Shown here one piece after another: positions 25,817-35,859 of a DNA stretch of 64,000 nucleotides. Both the position numbers and the translations under genes were made by a program. Each line of letters begins with the position of its first letter. Positions within the stretch are counted from its first letter, which is position 1. The stretch comes from Cupriavidus necator (GTDB taxonomy: Bacteria > Pseudomonadota > Gammaproteobacteria > Burkholderiales > Burkholderiaceae): NCBI GenBank assembly GCA_022041995.1, contig CP074381.1:1426001-1490000 (forward strand), written 5' to 3'. The notes under the pieces are model-generated. The model saw nothing but the letters and a program-made list of their open reading frames with translations, had not been told where the DNA came from and made no database searches.

Positions 25817-26854
25817 ATGAAGAGTATCCAGACCAAGAGCGCGCTCAAACGCGCCTGCATCGGCGGCGCGCTGGCGCTGCTGTCGGCCGCGGCCGACGCA
25901 TCGGTGACGCTGTATGGACGGCTTGACACCGATATCGAATACCAGAAGGGGCCGGATGGTGGGGCCACGCAGATGACCGACAACGCCTCGCGCTGGGGCA
26001 TGCGCGGCAGCGAAGACCTGGGCGGGGGCTTGCGCGCCGCGTTCGGGCTGGAGCAGGGCTTTGCCGCCGACAGCGGCACGGCCACCAACCCGCAGTTCCG
26101 CAATGCCTTTGTCGGCCTGCAGGGCGGCTTCGGCGCGATCGCGCTGGGGCGGCTGGATTCGGCGACGATCGTGGGTTCGCCGATCTATTCGCAGGTGACG
26201 CAGAACATCGACTTCGCCATCCATGATGCGGGCGCCACCGCCATCGGCACCAAGGTGCTGAACGCGCGCAACCGCGTGTCGAACGCGCTGGGCTACATGA
26301 CGCCGGAACTTGGCGGCTTTTCCGTGCGGGCGCGCGTGAACCTGGCGGGACCCGATCCGGCCACGCCCAACGCCAGGTCGCCGGTGCAGGCCGAGGACGA
26401 TTTCCGCCAGTACGATCTTGGCCTCAATTACGCCGCCGGCAATTTTGCCGCGGGCGTGGGCTATGCGCGCGATGCCAAGGCTGGCGGGCTGGTGGCCAAT
26501 GATTTCCGCGACAAGGTGCAGGCCGCGGCGTCGTACGACTTTACCGTGGTCAACATCTATGGCATCTACGGGCGCGACCGCTACGCAGGCACCGCCGCCA
26601 CGCGCACCGACGTGCCTTACTGGCTGGTCGGCTTCACCGTGCCCTATGGCGCCCACAAGCTCACCGTGAACTACATGGAGCGCGCAGTGCAGCGCGACCC
26701 GCAAGGCCGGCTCAAGAAGGTGCAGGCCGGCTACGGCTACAGCCTGAGCAAACGCACCATGCCCTACGTTTTCTTCGATCGCGAGGATCCTAACTCGCAC
26801 AAGCCCGGTGACACCGTGACCACGGTCGGCATCGGCATCCAGCACAAATTCTGA
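25817..26854 (+). CDS. Gram-negative porin (OmpC-like)
   Basis: A 345-residue outer-membrane porin of the betaproteobacterial type. The signal peptide (MKSIQTKSALKRA to AAADA) leads to the hallmark first strand SVTLYGRLDTDIEY, then SRWGMRGSEDLGGGLRAAFGLEQGF, NAFVGLQGGFGAIALGRLDS and the aromatic C-terminal strand VTTVGIGIQHKF ending in phenylalanine. GAGAGGGAGCAG precedes the ATG at 25817. It lies between the ABC operon and the amidohydrolase with only two bases to the latter, so it probably admits the substrate of that system to the periplasm (inferred). Confidence 0.93.
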   Translation: MKSIQTKSALKRACIGGALALLSAAADASVTLYGRLDTDIEYQKGPDGGATQMTDNASRWGMRGSEDLGGGLRAAFGLEQGFAADSGTATNPQFRNAFVGLQGGFGAIALGRLDSATIVGSPIYSQVTQNIDFAIHDAGATAIGTKVLNARNRVSNALGYMTPELGGFSVRARVNLAGPDPATPNARSPVQAEDDFRQYDLGLNYAAGNFAAGVGYARDAKAGGLVANDFRDKVQAAASYDFTVVNIYGIYGRDRYAGTAATRTDVPYWLVGFTVPYGAHKLTVNYMERAVQRDPQGRLKKVQAGYGYSLSKRTMPYVFFDREDPNSHKPGDTVTTVGIGIQHKF

Positions 26855-26856
26855 TA

Positions 26857-27705
26857 ATGGCCCTTCCTTATTCGCTGACCGAACCGGCTGGCGCGGCACT
26901 GCCGCTGGTGGTGGACTCCCCGCACAGCGGGCTGGTGCATGCCGAGACCCTGCCGCTGGCGGCGCCCCCCGAAGCCCTGCTGACGGGCTGGGACGCCTAT
27001 GTCGACCAGTTGTTCGCGCATGTGCCGATGGTGGGCGGCACGCTGCTATGCGCGGGCTTTCCGCGCTGGATGGTGGATGTCAATCGCGCCCGCGATGACA
27101 TCGATCCCGCGCTGATCGACGGTGCCATGCCCTATCCCGTGCAGCCCAGCGACAAGTCCGGGCGCGGCATGGGCGTGCTGCGCCGGCTGGCGCTGCCGGG
27201 CGTGCCGGTGTACGCCGCGCCGCTGTCGCCGGACATGGCAGAGTATCTGCTGAAGACCTACTACGATCCCTACCACGCCGCGCTGTCCGGCCTGCTGGCG
27301 CAGCGCCATGCGCGTGCGGGCGCGGTGTGGCACATCGACTGCCATTCGATGAAGTCGCGCGGCAATGCGATGAACGTGGACAATGGTGCGGGGCGGCCTG
27401 ACTTTGTGATCAGCAACGGCGATGGCGCCACCTGCTCGGATGCGTTTATCGACCTGGTGGCGCAGTGCCTGCGCGGCTACGGCTACCGGGTGGGCATCAA
27501 CTGGCCGTACAAGGGCGCGGAGCTGATCCGTGCCTATGGCGACCCGGCGCACGGCCGCCACAGCCTGCAGATCGAAATCAACCGCGCGCTCTATATGGAC
27601 GAGGCAAGTTTCTCGCCGCACGGCGGCTTCGCGGCGCTGCGCGGCCACCTCGACCAGTTGCTGGAGGAGGTGGCGGCATATATCCGCGCGGCACTGGCGC
27701 GATGA
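26857..27705 (+). CDS. N-formylglutamate amidohydrolase family protein
   Basis: A 282-residue member of the N-formylglutamate amidohydrolase family, zinc enzymes that release formate or another acyl group from N-acyl amino acids. The family motifs are LVVDSPHSG near the start, FPRWMVDVNRARDDID, the metal-binding and catalytic HIDCHSM, and SLQIEINRALYMDE. It begins two bases after the porin stop, so the two are co-transcribed. No other histidine-degradation gene (hutH, hutU, hutI) is present, so the substrate may be a different N-formyl or N-acyl compound brought in by the porin and the ABC importer. Confidence 0.88.
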   Translation: MALPYSLTEPAGAALPLVVDSPHSGLVHAETLPLAAPPEALLTGWDAYVDQLFAHVPMVGGTLLCAGFPRWMVDVNRARDDIDPALIDGAMPYPVQPSDKSGRGMGVLRRLALPGVPVYAAPLSPDMAEYLLKTYYDPYHAALSGLLAQRHARAGAVWHIDCHSMKSRGNAMNVDNGAGRPDFVISNGDGATCSDAFIDLVAQCLRGYGYRVGINWPYKGAELIRAYGDPAHGRHSLQIEINRALYMDEASFSPHGGFAALRGHLDQLLEEVAAYIRAALAR

Positions 27706-27718
27706 TGGCGCGGCGTGC

Positions 27719-29137
27719 TCAGATCACCTTGCCCGGATTCATCAGCCCCTGCGGATCGAGTGCGCCCTTGATCGCGCGCATCATGGCCAGCTCGACCTCG
27801 CTCTTGTAGAGCCGGTTTTCCTCGCGCTTGAGCTGGCCCAGCCCGTGCTCGGCGGAAATCGAGCCGTTATGCGAGCGCACGCTGTCGTGCACGATGCGGT
27901 TGACCTGGTCCTGGTGCGCCAGGAAGGCGTCATGGTCGACGCCTTCCGGCGGCGACACGTTGTAGTGCAGGTTGCCGTCGCCGAGGTGGCCGAAGGTCAC
28001 CATGCGCGCGCCCGGGAAGGCGTTCTGCAGCAGCGCGTCGGTGGTCTCGATAAAGTCCGCCACGCGCGACACCGGCACGGCGATATCGTGCTTGATGTTC
28101 TTGCCGTCTTCCACCTGCGCCAGCGGGATATGCTCGCGCAGGTTCCAGAAGTCGCGCGACTGCTGCACCGATTCCGCCACCACCGCGTCGGTGGCCACGC
28201 CGGCATCGAAGGCGGCCGACATCATGGTTTCAAAGATGCCGCGCGCATGGGCTTCGCTTTCGCTGTCGGACAGTTCCAGCAGCACCAGCTGCGGGTGGAT
28301 GTCTGCGAACGGATAGCGCAGCTGCGGGAAGTGCCGCGTCACCAGCGTCATGCTGAGCGCGGACATCAGCTCGAACCCGGTCAGCATGGCGCCCGCATGC
28401 GATTGTGCGATGGCCAGCAGCGCCAGCGCGGCGCGCGGGCTCTGCACCGCGGCCAGCGCGGTGACCGAGGCGCGGGGCAGCGGGAACAGCTTCATCACCG
28501 CCGCGGTGATGATGCCCAGCGTGCCCTCGGCGCCGATAAAAAGGTCGCGCAGGTCGTAGCCGGTGTTGTCCTTGCGCAGCCCGCGCAGGCCGTGCCAGAT
28601 CTCGCCCGAGGGCGTCACCACTTCCAGGCCCAGGCACAGCTCACGCGTGTTGCCGTAGCGCAGCACCGCGGTGCCGCCGGCATTGGTCGACAGATTGCCG
28701 CCGATGGTGCAGCTGCCTTCGGCCGCCAGGCTCAGCGGAAACAGCCGGCCGTGCTCGCGCGCCACGTCCTGCAGGTGCTGCAGCACCACGCCGGCCTCGA
28801 CCGTGATGGTGTTGTTGAGCGGATCCACCTGGCGGATGCGGTGCAGCCGCTGCAGCGAGACCACCACCTGGTCCTGCCCGGCCACCGGCGTGGCACCGCC
28901 GCACAGGCCGGTGTTGCCGCCTTGCGGCACCACGGCGAGCTTGTGGGCATGGCAGGCATGGACTACCTCTGCGACCTCCTCGGTGGTGCCGGGGCGCAGC
29001 ACTGCCAACGCCTCGCCGCGATAGCGCTTGCGCCAGTCGGTCAGGTAGGGTGCCTTGTCGGCTGCATCGGTCAGCACGTGCTGCGCACCCAGCGCGGCGC
29101 GGCACAGTGCGAGGAAGGAGTCTTGAGGCGAGGTCAT
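27719..29137 (-). CDS. FAD-linked 2-hydroxyacid dehydrogenase (GlcD/DLD type)
   Basis: A 472-residue flavoprotein of the vanillyl-alcohol oxidase/PCMH fold. The FAD-binding segment VVPQGGNTGLCGGATPV, GSCTIGGNLSTNAGG and LGLEVVTPSGEIWHGL are visible. The C-terminal cap domain ends with GHLGDGNLHYNVSPPEG, the metal-site HGLGQLKREEN and a final PQGLMNPGKVI. This fits D-2-hydroxyglutarate, D-lactate or glycolate dehydrogenases; the exact substrate cannot be fixed. It is convergent with the amidohydrolase (13 bases) and 19 bases downstream of the DUF2069 gene. Confidence 0.92.
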   Translation of the reverse strand: MTSPQDSFLALCRAALGAQHVLTDAADKAPYLTDWRKRYRGEALAVLRPGTTEEVAEVVHACHAHKLAVVPQGGNTGLCGGATPVAGQDQVVVSLQRLHRIRQVDPLNNTITVEAGVVLQHLQDVAREHGRLFPLSLAAEGSCTIGGNLSTNAGGTAVLRYGNTRELCLGLEVVTPSGEIWHGLRGLRKDNTGYDLRDLFIGAEGTLGIITAAVMKLFPLPRASVTALAAVQSPRAALALLAIAQSHAGAMLTGFELMSALSMTLVTRHFPQLRYPFADIHPQLVLLELSDSESEAHARGIFETMMSAAFDAGVATDAVVAESVQQSRDFWNLREHIPLAQVEDGKNIKHDIAVPVSRVADFIETTDALLQNAFPGARMVTFGHLGDGNLHYNVSPPEGVDHDAFLAHQDQVNRIVHDSVRSHNGSISAEHGLGQLKREENRLYKSEVELAMMRAIKGALDPQGLMNPGKVI

Positions 29138-29156
29138 GGCGATGGCGGAATGGGGG

Positions 29157-30304
<1,148 letters not shown>

Positions 30305-30341
30305 TTATCCGTCAGAACCAGATCCAGGAGGTTGTTTGCGC

Positions 30342-31688
30342 ATGATTGGACCCCGCGTTGCCCGCCTGCGCCGGGAATGGAACCTGCAGAAGGTTCGCGC
30401 CCTGGCGCGCTATGCGCTGCGCCGCGCCGGCGAAGACCGGCTGCCGCAGGTTTCTGCCAGCCTGACCTTCACCACCGTGCTGGCCGTGGTGCCGGTGCTG
30501 ACCGTGGCATTCGCGCTGCTGGCCGCGTTCCCGGTGTTCCGCGACTTCCGCAACGCCATCGAGGCGTTCCTGTTCCAGAACCTGATCCCGGGCAACGTCA
30601 GTGAATCGATCCAGCGCTACCTCGGCATGTTCGCCAAGAGCGCGCGCGGGCTGACCGCAATGGGCCTGGGCGGGCTGATGGTCACCTCGGTGCTGACCAT
30701 GCTGACCGTGGAAGACGCGCTCAATGCGATCTGGCGCGTCAAGCAGCGTCGCCCGCTGGCGCAGCGGGTGCTGGTGTTCTGGGCGGTGCTGACCTTCGGG
30801 CCGGTGCTGATCGGCGCGAGCCTGTCGATCAGCTCTTACCTGATCTCGATCTCGGCGGGCTATGTCGGCACCATGCCGGTGGGGCTGGGGCTGCTGGTGA
30901 GCGCGACGCCGGTGCTGCTGTCGGCGCTGGCCTTCGCCTTCCTGTACACGGCGGTGCCCAATGCCTATGTCGAATGGCGCGATGCCATCGTGGCCGGCCT
31001 GGTGGCGGCGATCGCGTTCGAGTTTGCCAAGCGCGGCTTCGGCTATTTCATCACGCATATCCCGACTTACACGGCGGTCTACGGCACCTTTGCGGCCCTG
31101 CCGATCTTCTTGCTGTGGATCTACCTGAGCTGGCTGGTGACGCTGCTGGGCGCTGCCATTGCCGCCAACCTGCCGGTAATCCGGCAAGGCTACTGGCGCC
31201 GCCGCACCTTTGCCGGCAGCGAGTTCTTCGATGCGCTTGGCGTGCTGCTGCTGCTCTACCGCGCGCGCGACGAGGTGCCGCGCAGCGTTGGCGAACTGGA
31301 CCTGGGCCGCAAGCTGCGGGTCGAGGCCGATTACCTGTCGGGCCTGCTGGGCAAGCTCAAGGCCATGCATCTGATCGGGCGCCTGCAGCAGGAGCGCGGC
31401 CAGGCTCACTGGGCGCTGCTGTGCGATCCGTCGCAGGTGACGCTGCGCACGCTGCATGACCGGTTGGTACTGAACCTGCCGCGCCTGCCGCGCACCGCGC
31501 TGGCACAGCATCTGCGCGGTGCCGATGCGCTCAAGTCGGTCCTGGACAATCCGCAGCTGGATCAGACGCTGGAGGAGGTGTTCCGGCAGCAGCCGGCCGA
31601 TCTGCCGCCGACGAAGGGGGATGGGGATGGGCAGCGGCAGCGGCGTACGCTGGAGGTTGTGCCACCGGGGTGGCATGGGCAGGTTTGA
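30342..31688 (+). CDS. YihY/BrkB (UPF0761) family membrane protein
   Basis: A 448-residue inner-membrane protein. Six hydrophobic segments lie in the first 290 residues, with the family stretches LPQVSASLTFTTVLAVVPVL, PVFRDFRNAIEAFLFQNLIPG and FIYLSWLVTLLGAAI-like WIYLSWLVTLLGAAI. The C-terminal 150 residues are cytosolic and winged-helix-like. GGAGG precedes the ATG at 30342; a TTG two codons upstream is a possible alternative. The name BrkB is historical, and no nuclease or resistance role is established for this family. It is convergent with the DUF962 gene across the second palindromic repeat. Confidence 0.9.
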   Translation: MIGPRVARLRREWNLQKVRALARYALRRAGEDRLPQVSASLTFTTVLAVVPVLTVAFALLAAFPVFRDFRNAIEAFLFQNLIPGNVSESIQRYLGMFAKSARGLTAMGLGGLMVTSVLTMLTVEDALNAIWRVKQRRPLAQRVLVFWAVLTFGPVLIGASLSISSYLISISAGYVGTMPVGLGLLVSATPVLLSALAFAFLYTAVPNAYVEWRDAIVAGLVAAIAFEFAKRGFGYFITHIPTYTAVYGTFAALPIFLLWIYLSWLVTLLGAAIAANLPVIRQGYWRRRTFAGSEFFDALGVLLLLYRARDEVPRSVGELDLGRKLRVEADYLSGLLGKLKAMHLIGRLQQERGQAHWALLCDPSQVTLRTLHDRLVLNLPRLPRTALAQHLRGADALKSVLDNPQLDQTLEEVFRQQPADLPPTKGDGDGQRQRRTLEVVPPGWHGQV

Positions 31689-31700
31689 GGATTTTTGGGG

Positions 31701-32444
31701 GCTTGGGGTTTTGCGGTTGGGTGTCGTGCTTGGTGGGCGTGGGCTGTTTCGCCGGCGTAGCCGGCGACCTACTTCTTGTCCGAGCGACAAGAAGTAGGCA
31801 AGAAGCGCGTCGCCTGGGCGGCTGGCCATAAATTGCTCGGCGTTGGTGGTTCGGGCGGTGGTGATTTCCGCTGATGTGATTGGTGGTTCGAGCCAGCTAC
31901 GCTCCCTGTCTGGTGCCTGCGTCCACGGACTATTGGACGAACCCGACTTTAGGTTGTTGGCAGCCTGCTAACCAGGTTATCGGTGGGACGCCTACGGCTG
32001 CGCTGCGCGCACGCATCATCGTAGGTCGGAGGCCCGGGCACGGAGTGCATCGCTGCGCTCGCACCGCGTGGTCGCGGATGATGCCGAACCCAACGCGGTC
32101 AGGAAGTGGTCGGACGGTCGCTCTGCTTGGGGCCGGCGCGCAGCGCAGCCGTAGGCGTCCCCCGATACCGGTCTTAGCAGGCTGCCAATCCCCTAAAGTC
32201 GGGTTCGTCCAATAGTCCGTGGACGCAGGCACCGGACAGGGGGCGTAGCCGGGTCGAACGGGCACACCATCGAACGGAAATCACCGCCGCCCGCACTACC
32301 AACGCCGAGGAATGGATTGCCAGCCGCATAGGCGACGCGTTCTTTGGTTACTTTCTGTCGCTCGGACAGAAAGTGACTCGCCGGCTACGCCGGCGAAACA
32401 GCCCACGCCCGCCAAGCACGACACCCAACCGCAAAACCCCAAGC
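31701..32444. repeat. Large palindromic repeat, copy B (about 0.74 kb)
   Basis: The left arm (31701 to about 32010) and right arm (about 32135-32444) are inverted repeats of each other over nearly their whole length, starting with GCTTGGGGTTTTGCGGTTGG on the left and its complement on the right. A core of about 124 bases is unpaired. Read on the minus strand, the inner 500 bases are collinear with copy A read on the plus strand and nearly identical in the core. Outside the shared part, each copy has its own outer arm sequence, and that sequence is matched between the two arms of the same copy. It lies between two convergent genes and could end transcription from both sides. Confidence 0.9.
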
Positions 32445-32457
32445 CAATCCAGCCCCC

Positions 32458-32775
32458 TCAGAACGCAATCCTCCCCCGCCAGATATCGGCATACATCACC
32501 CAATCCCCCATCAGGCTATAGACCGGATGCCGAAACGTAGCCGGCCGGTTCTTCTCAAATCCGAAGTGCCCGACCCAGGCAAAAGCATAGCCTGCGACCA
32601 CCGCGGCAAGCAGCCACCAGGCATTGCCAGTCACCGCCATCGCCACAAGGCACAGTAGCGCCACCGTCGACCCGGCAAAATGCAGCCGCCGGCAGGTACG
32701 GTTTTGGTGTTCGTTCAGGTAATAGGGATAAAAGGCCGCGAAGTTCTCGAACTCGCGCGCGCGGGCGTGGGCCAT
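32458..32775 (-). CDS. DUF962/Mpo1-like membrane protein
   Basis: A 105-residue protein of the DUF962 (yeast Mpo1/YGL010w) family. The typical N-terminus FENFAAFYPYYLNEHQNRTCRRLHFAG, two hydrophobic segments (STVALLCLVAMAVTG, WWLLAAVVAGYAFAWVGHFGFEKN) and the closing HPVYSLMGDWVMYADI are visible. Histidines conserved in the family are proposed iron ligands; yeast Mpo1 is a dioxygenase acting on 2-hydroxy fatty acids. The start at 32775 gives the family N-terminus; the frame is open to 32865. Confidence 0.88.
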   Translation of the reverse strand: MAHARAREFENFAAFYPYYLNEHQNRTCRRLHFAGSTVALLCLVAMAVTGNAWWLLAAVVAGYAFAWVGHFGFEKNRPATFRHPVYSLMGDWVMYADIWRGRIAF

Positions 32776-32877
32776 AGCTGTCTCCGGCAGGTCTTGCTTT
32801 GTGCAGTGTAGACCGTCTGCGCCGAGGGGTCGGATGGCTGGCAGCCGGCGTGGCCGGCCAGCCATCCGCGGCCAGAC

Positions 32878-33702
32878 TCAGCCGGCCGCGACCACCTTGC
32901 GCGCAAAGTCCGCCAGCGCGTCCAGCACTTCATCCGGGCGTTCGCCCATCAGCGCGTGGCCGCACGGCACCGTGACCAGGCTGGTCTTGGCCATCTTGCC
33001 GGCGAGCGCCTGGGCCGCCTTGGGTGACGTCATCATGTCCTTGGTGCCGGTGATGAACAGCGCGGGGCAGGCAACCGCGGCCGCGGCCTCTTCGCCATGG
33101 GCGTAGGCATTGCAGGCCGAGAAGTCATTGTGGAACACATGGGCCTGCGGGTTGTTGCGCGACACGCGCTCCATCAGCCGCTGGCTGCCGCCATGCATCC
33201 ACGCTCCCGGCCCGGGCGAAGACGGCTTGTTGGCCAGGCTCGAATGCGACCAGGTGTTGACCATGGCGATGGCCTCGCCCTCGCGGTTGAGCGAGGCGTC
33301 CAGCAGCGCGTCCGAGACCTTCATCGGGTAGGCCGTCGCCAGCAGGCCGATGCCGCGCACGGCCTGCGGATGCCGCGCCGCGCATTCCAGCGCGATCAGC
33401 GAGCCCATGCTGTGGCCGAACACGAAGGACGGCGCCTTGACGCCGGCGGCCGCCACCAGCGCCATGATCCAGTCGGCCATGGCCTCGACGGTGGCCAGCG
33501 GCGCGCCCTTGCTGCGGTTGTGGCCTGGCAGGTCCACCGCCAGCACCGAGAAGCCGTGGTTGGCAAACCAGCGCGTCTGCAGGGCCCACACGCTGTGGTC
33601 GTTCTGCGCGCCGTGGACGAACACGGCACAGGGCAGGGCGGGATCGAACGGTTTGCCGCCGGTATAGGCGTAGGCCGGCTGGCCTGCAATGGTCAGTTCC
33701 AT
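32878..33702 (-). CDS. Alpha/beta hydrolase
   Basis: A 274-residue alpha/beta hydrolase. The oxyanion region is FVHGAQNDHSVW, the nucleophile elbow GHSMGS with serine 98, and the catalytic histidine sits in VPCGHALMGERPDEV near the end. The substrate is unknown. The start codon overlaps the metY stop by one base (TGATG), so the two are translated together, which suggests a link with sulphur amino acid or homoserine ester metabolism, though no known homoserine acyltransferase motif is seen. Confidence 0.88.
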   Translation of the reverse strand: MELTIAGQPAYAYTGGKPFDPALPCAVFVHGAQNDHSVWALQTRWFANHGFSVLAVDLPGHNRSKGAPLATVEAMADWIMALVAAAGVKAPSFVFGHSMGSLIALECAARHPQAVRGIGLLATAYPMKVSDALLDASLNREGEAIAMVNTWSHSSLANKPSSPGPGAWMHGGSQRLMERVSRNNPQAHVFHNDFSACNAYAHGEEAAAAVACPALFITGTKDMMTSPKAAQALAGKMAKTSLVTVPCGHALMGERPDEVLDALADFARKVVAAG

Positions 33703-35024
33703 CAGGCTTGCCCTCCCTTATGACCAGTCCCCGCGCTCATCGCCTTCTCGGCCGCCTTCAGGCCGCGCTTGAGATCGTCGATCAGGTCATCCGGGTCTTC
33801 CAGCCCGATCGACAGCCGGATCGTGCCCTCGGTGATGCCGGCCGACTGCAGCGCCGCCGCGTCCATGCGGAAGTGCGTGGTCGAGGCCGGGTGGATCACC
33901 AGCGAGCGCGCGTCGCCCACGTTGGCCAGGTGCGAGAACAGCGACATGCTCTCGATAAAGCGCTGGCCGGCCACGCGGTTGCCCTTCAGGTTGAAGCTGA
34001 ACACCGCGCCGCAGCCGCGCGGCAGCAGGCGCTTGGCCAGTTCGTAGTCCGGGTGCGATTCCAGTTCCGGATAGGATACCGATTCCACCATCGGGTGCGA
34101 GGCCAGGAACTGCACCACCTTGCGGGTGTTGTCGACATGACGGCTCATGCGCAGCGGCAGCGTCTCCACGCCCTGCAGCAGCTGCCAGGCGGCCATCGGG
34201 TTCATGCAGGCGCCGAAGTCGCGCAGGCCCTCGCGGCGCGCGCGCAGCAGGAAGGGCGCCACCGTGCTTTCCTCGGTGAACACCATGTTGTGGAAGCCTT
34301 CATACGGCTCGGACAGCTCCGGGAAGCGCCCGGAGGCCTCGAAGTCGAAAGTGCCGCCTTCCACCAGCACGCCGCCGATGGTGGTGCCGTGGCCGCCCAG
34401 GAACTTGGTGGCGGAATGGTAGAGCAGGCCGGCGCCGTGGTCGAACGGGCGCAGCAGGTAGGGTGTGGTGAAGGTGGAATCCACCAGCAACGGGATGCCG
34501 TTGTCCTGGCCCAGTTGCGCGAGCGTCGGGATGTCCAGTACGTCGAGCCCCGGATTGCCCAGGGTCTCGCCGAACAGCAGCCGGGTATTGGGCCGGATCG
34601 CCGCGCGCCAGGCGTCGATGTCGCGCGCCTTGACAAAGGTGGTTTCGATGCCGAAGCGGCGCAGCGTGTAGTGCAGCAGGTTGTGCGAGCCGCCGTACAG
34701 CGCCGACGAGGCCACCACGTGCGAGCCCGCGCCCATCAGCGTGGCCACCGCCAGGTGCAGCGCGGCCTGGCCCGAGGCCGTGGCGATGGCGCCGGCGCCG
34801 TTCTCCAGCGCGGCGATGCGTTCTTCCAGCACGGCCACGGTGGGATTGGATATACGGGAGTAGACGTGCCCCGCGCGCTCCATGTTGAACAGCGACGCGG
34901 CGTGCTCGCTGTCGCGGAACACGAAGGACGTAGTCAGGTGGATGGGGGTGGCGCGGGCCCCGGTGGCGGGGTCTGGCGCGGCGCCGGCGTGCAGCGCCAG
35001 CGTGTCGAATCGGGTTCCGGACAT
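33702..35024 (-). CDS. metY: O-acetylhomoserine aminocarboxypropyltransferase (sulfhydrylase)
   Basis: A 440-residue PLP enzyme of the Cys/Met metabolism class. The Schiff-base lysine is K207 in YHSATKFLGGHGTTIGG. The phosphate-binding SGQAALHLA and the long insertion GRFPELSEPYEGFHNM are typical of the MetY group rather than MetB or MetZ. It joins O-acetylhomoserine and sulphide to give homocysteine. The start MSGTRFDTLALHAG at 35024 was chosen over an upstream in-frame ATG at 35057 because the family begins there. No SAM riboswitch was recognised in the 238 bases upstream. Confidence 0.92.
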   Translation of the reverse strand: MSGTRFDTLALHAGAAPDPATGARATPIHLTTSFVFRDSEHAASLFNMERAGHVYSRISNPTVAVLEERIAALENGAGAIATASGQAALHLAVATLMGAGSHVVASSALYGGSHNLLHYTLRRFGIETTFVKARDIDAWRAAIRPNTRLLFGETLGNPGLDVLDIPTLAQLGQDNGIPLLVDSTFTTPYLLRPFDHGAGLLYHSATKFLGGHGTTIGGVLVEGGTFDFEASGRFPELSEPYEGFHNMVFTEESTVAPFLLRARREGLRDFGACMNPMAAWQLLQGVETLPLRMSRHVDNTRKVVQFLASHPMVESVSYPELESHPDYELAKRLLPRGCGAVFSFNLKGNRVAGQRFIESMSLFSHLANVGDARSLVIHPASTTHFRMDAAALQSAGITEGTIRLSIGLEDPDDLIDDLKRGLKAAEKAMSAGTGHKGGQA

Positions 35025-35101
35025 GGTGAGTCGCCTTGAGTTGTCTCCGGCCAGCATCGTAGCACCGTGCGCCCGCCGACGCCCGCAAACCGGCCTCCCG
35101 C

Positions 35102-35131
35102 TTTACTTTGACGGCGGGTTTGGGCTAGGAT
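35102..35131 (+). promoter_or_regulatory. Possible promoter of the CBS gene
   Basis: TTTACT (35102-35107) and TAGGAT (35126-35131) are 18 bases apart, in the intergenic region between metY and the CBS gene. The match to sigma-70 boxes is moderate. Confidence 0.3.
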
Positions 35132-35262
35132 CGGCCAACGGGGCGCCGTGATGCAGCGAGCGCCCGCACACCCATAGACAGATAACAATGTGACCGGTAT
35201 CGCCTCCTGTGCCCCCGGCCGGAGCGATGCCCTCAGTTTGAGCGCAGGCAGCGGAGACCAAC

Positions 35263-35709
35263 ATGAAAGTCAGCGACATCCTCCAGATCAAGGGCAATGC
35301 GCTCTATACCGTGACGCCTGACACCTCCTTGCTGGTAGCCGTCCACACCATGGCCGAGCACGATATCGGCTCGCTGGTGGTGATGGAATACGGCGATCTG
35401 GTTGGCATGCTGACCTTCCGCGAGATCATCGAGACGCTGGCCCGCAATCACGGCAACGTCGGCACTACCAGCATCCGCAAGGTGATGGACGATGCGCCGC
35501 TGACCTGCACCATGGAGACCGACGTCAACGAGGTCCGCCGCATGATGCTGGAGCGTCACACCCGCTACCTGCCGGTGCTCGACAACCGCACGCTGATGGG
35601 CGTGATCTCCTTCTACGACGTGGCCAAGGCCGTGGTCGAGGACCAGAGCTTCGAGAACAAGATGCTCAAGGCCTATATCCGCGACTGGCCGGAAGAGCGC
35701 GCCGAGTGA
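35263..35709 (+). CDS. Tandem CBS domain protein
   Basis: A 148-residue cytosolic protein made of two CBS domains (about residues 8-62 and 78-135). Typical stretches are VTPDTSLLVAVHTMAEHDIGSLVV, GDLVGMLTFREIIE, RHTRYLPVLDNRTLMGVISFYDV. Such stand-alone pairs bind adenosine nucleotides and act as energy sensors on partner proteins; no partner is evident here. CAGCGGAGACC precedes the ATG. The gene appears monocistronic. Confidence 0.92.
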   Translation: MKVSDILQIKGNALYTVTPDTSLLVAVHTMAEHDIGSLVVMEYGDLVGMLTFREIIETLARNHGNVGTTSIRKVMDDAPLTCTMETDVNEVRRMMLERHTRYLPVLDNRTLMGVISFYDVAKAVVEDQSFENKMLKAYIRDWPEERAE

Positions 35710-35859
35710 TCGCGCCGGGCCGCCCGGCCTGAAGCTTCCTTCGGAAATACCCTCGGTTGGCGCCACGCGGCCGTGGCGGGGTGGCGGCCGAACGCCGGCT
35801 CCGGCACACTAGCCGGCGTTCCCATTTCCGCGGCGGTCCCCTGACCGACCGGCCCACCC

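Noticed and set aside
33702-35262. A SAM riboswitch upstream of metY
   Set aside because: No SAM-I, SAM-II or SAM-IV core motif was recognised in the 238 bases between metY and the CBS gene.
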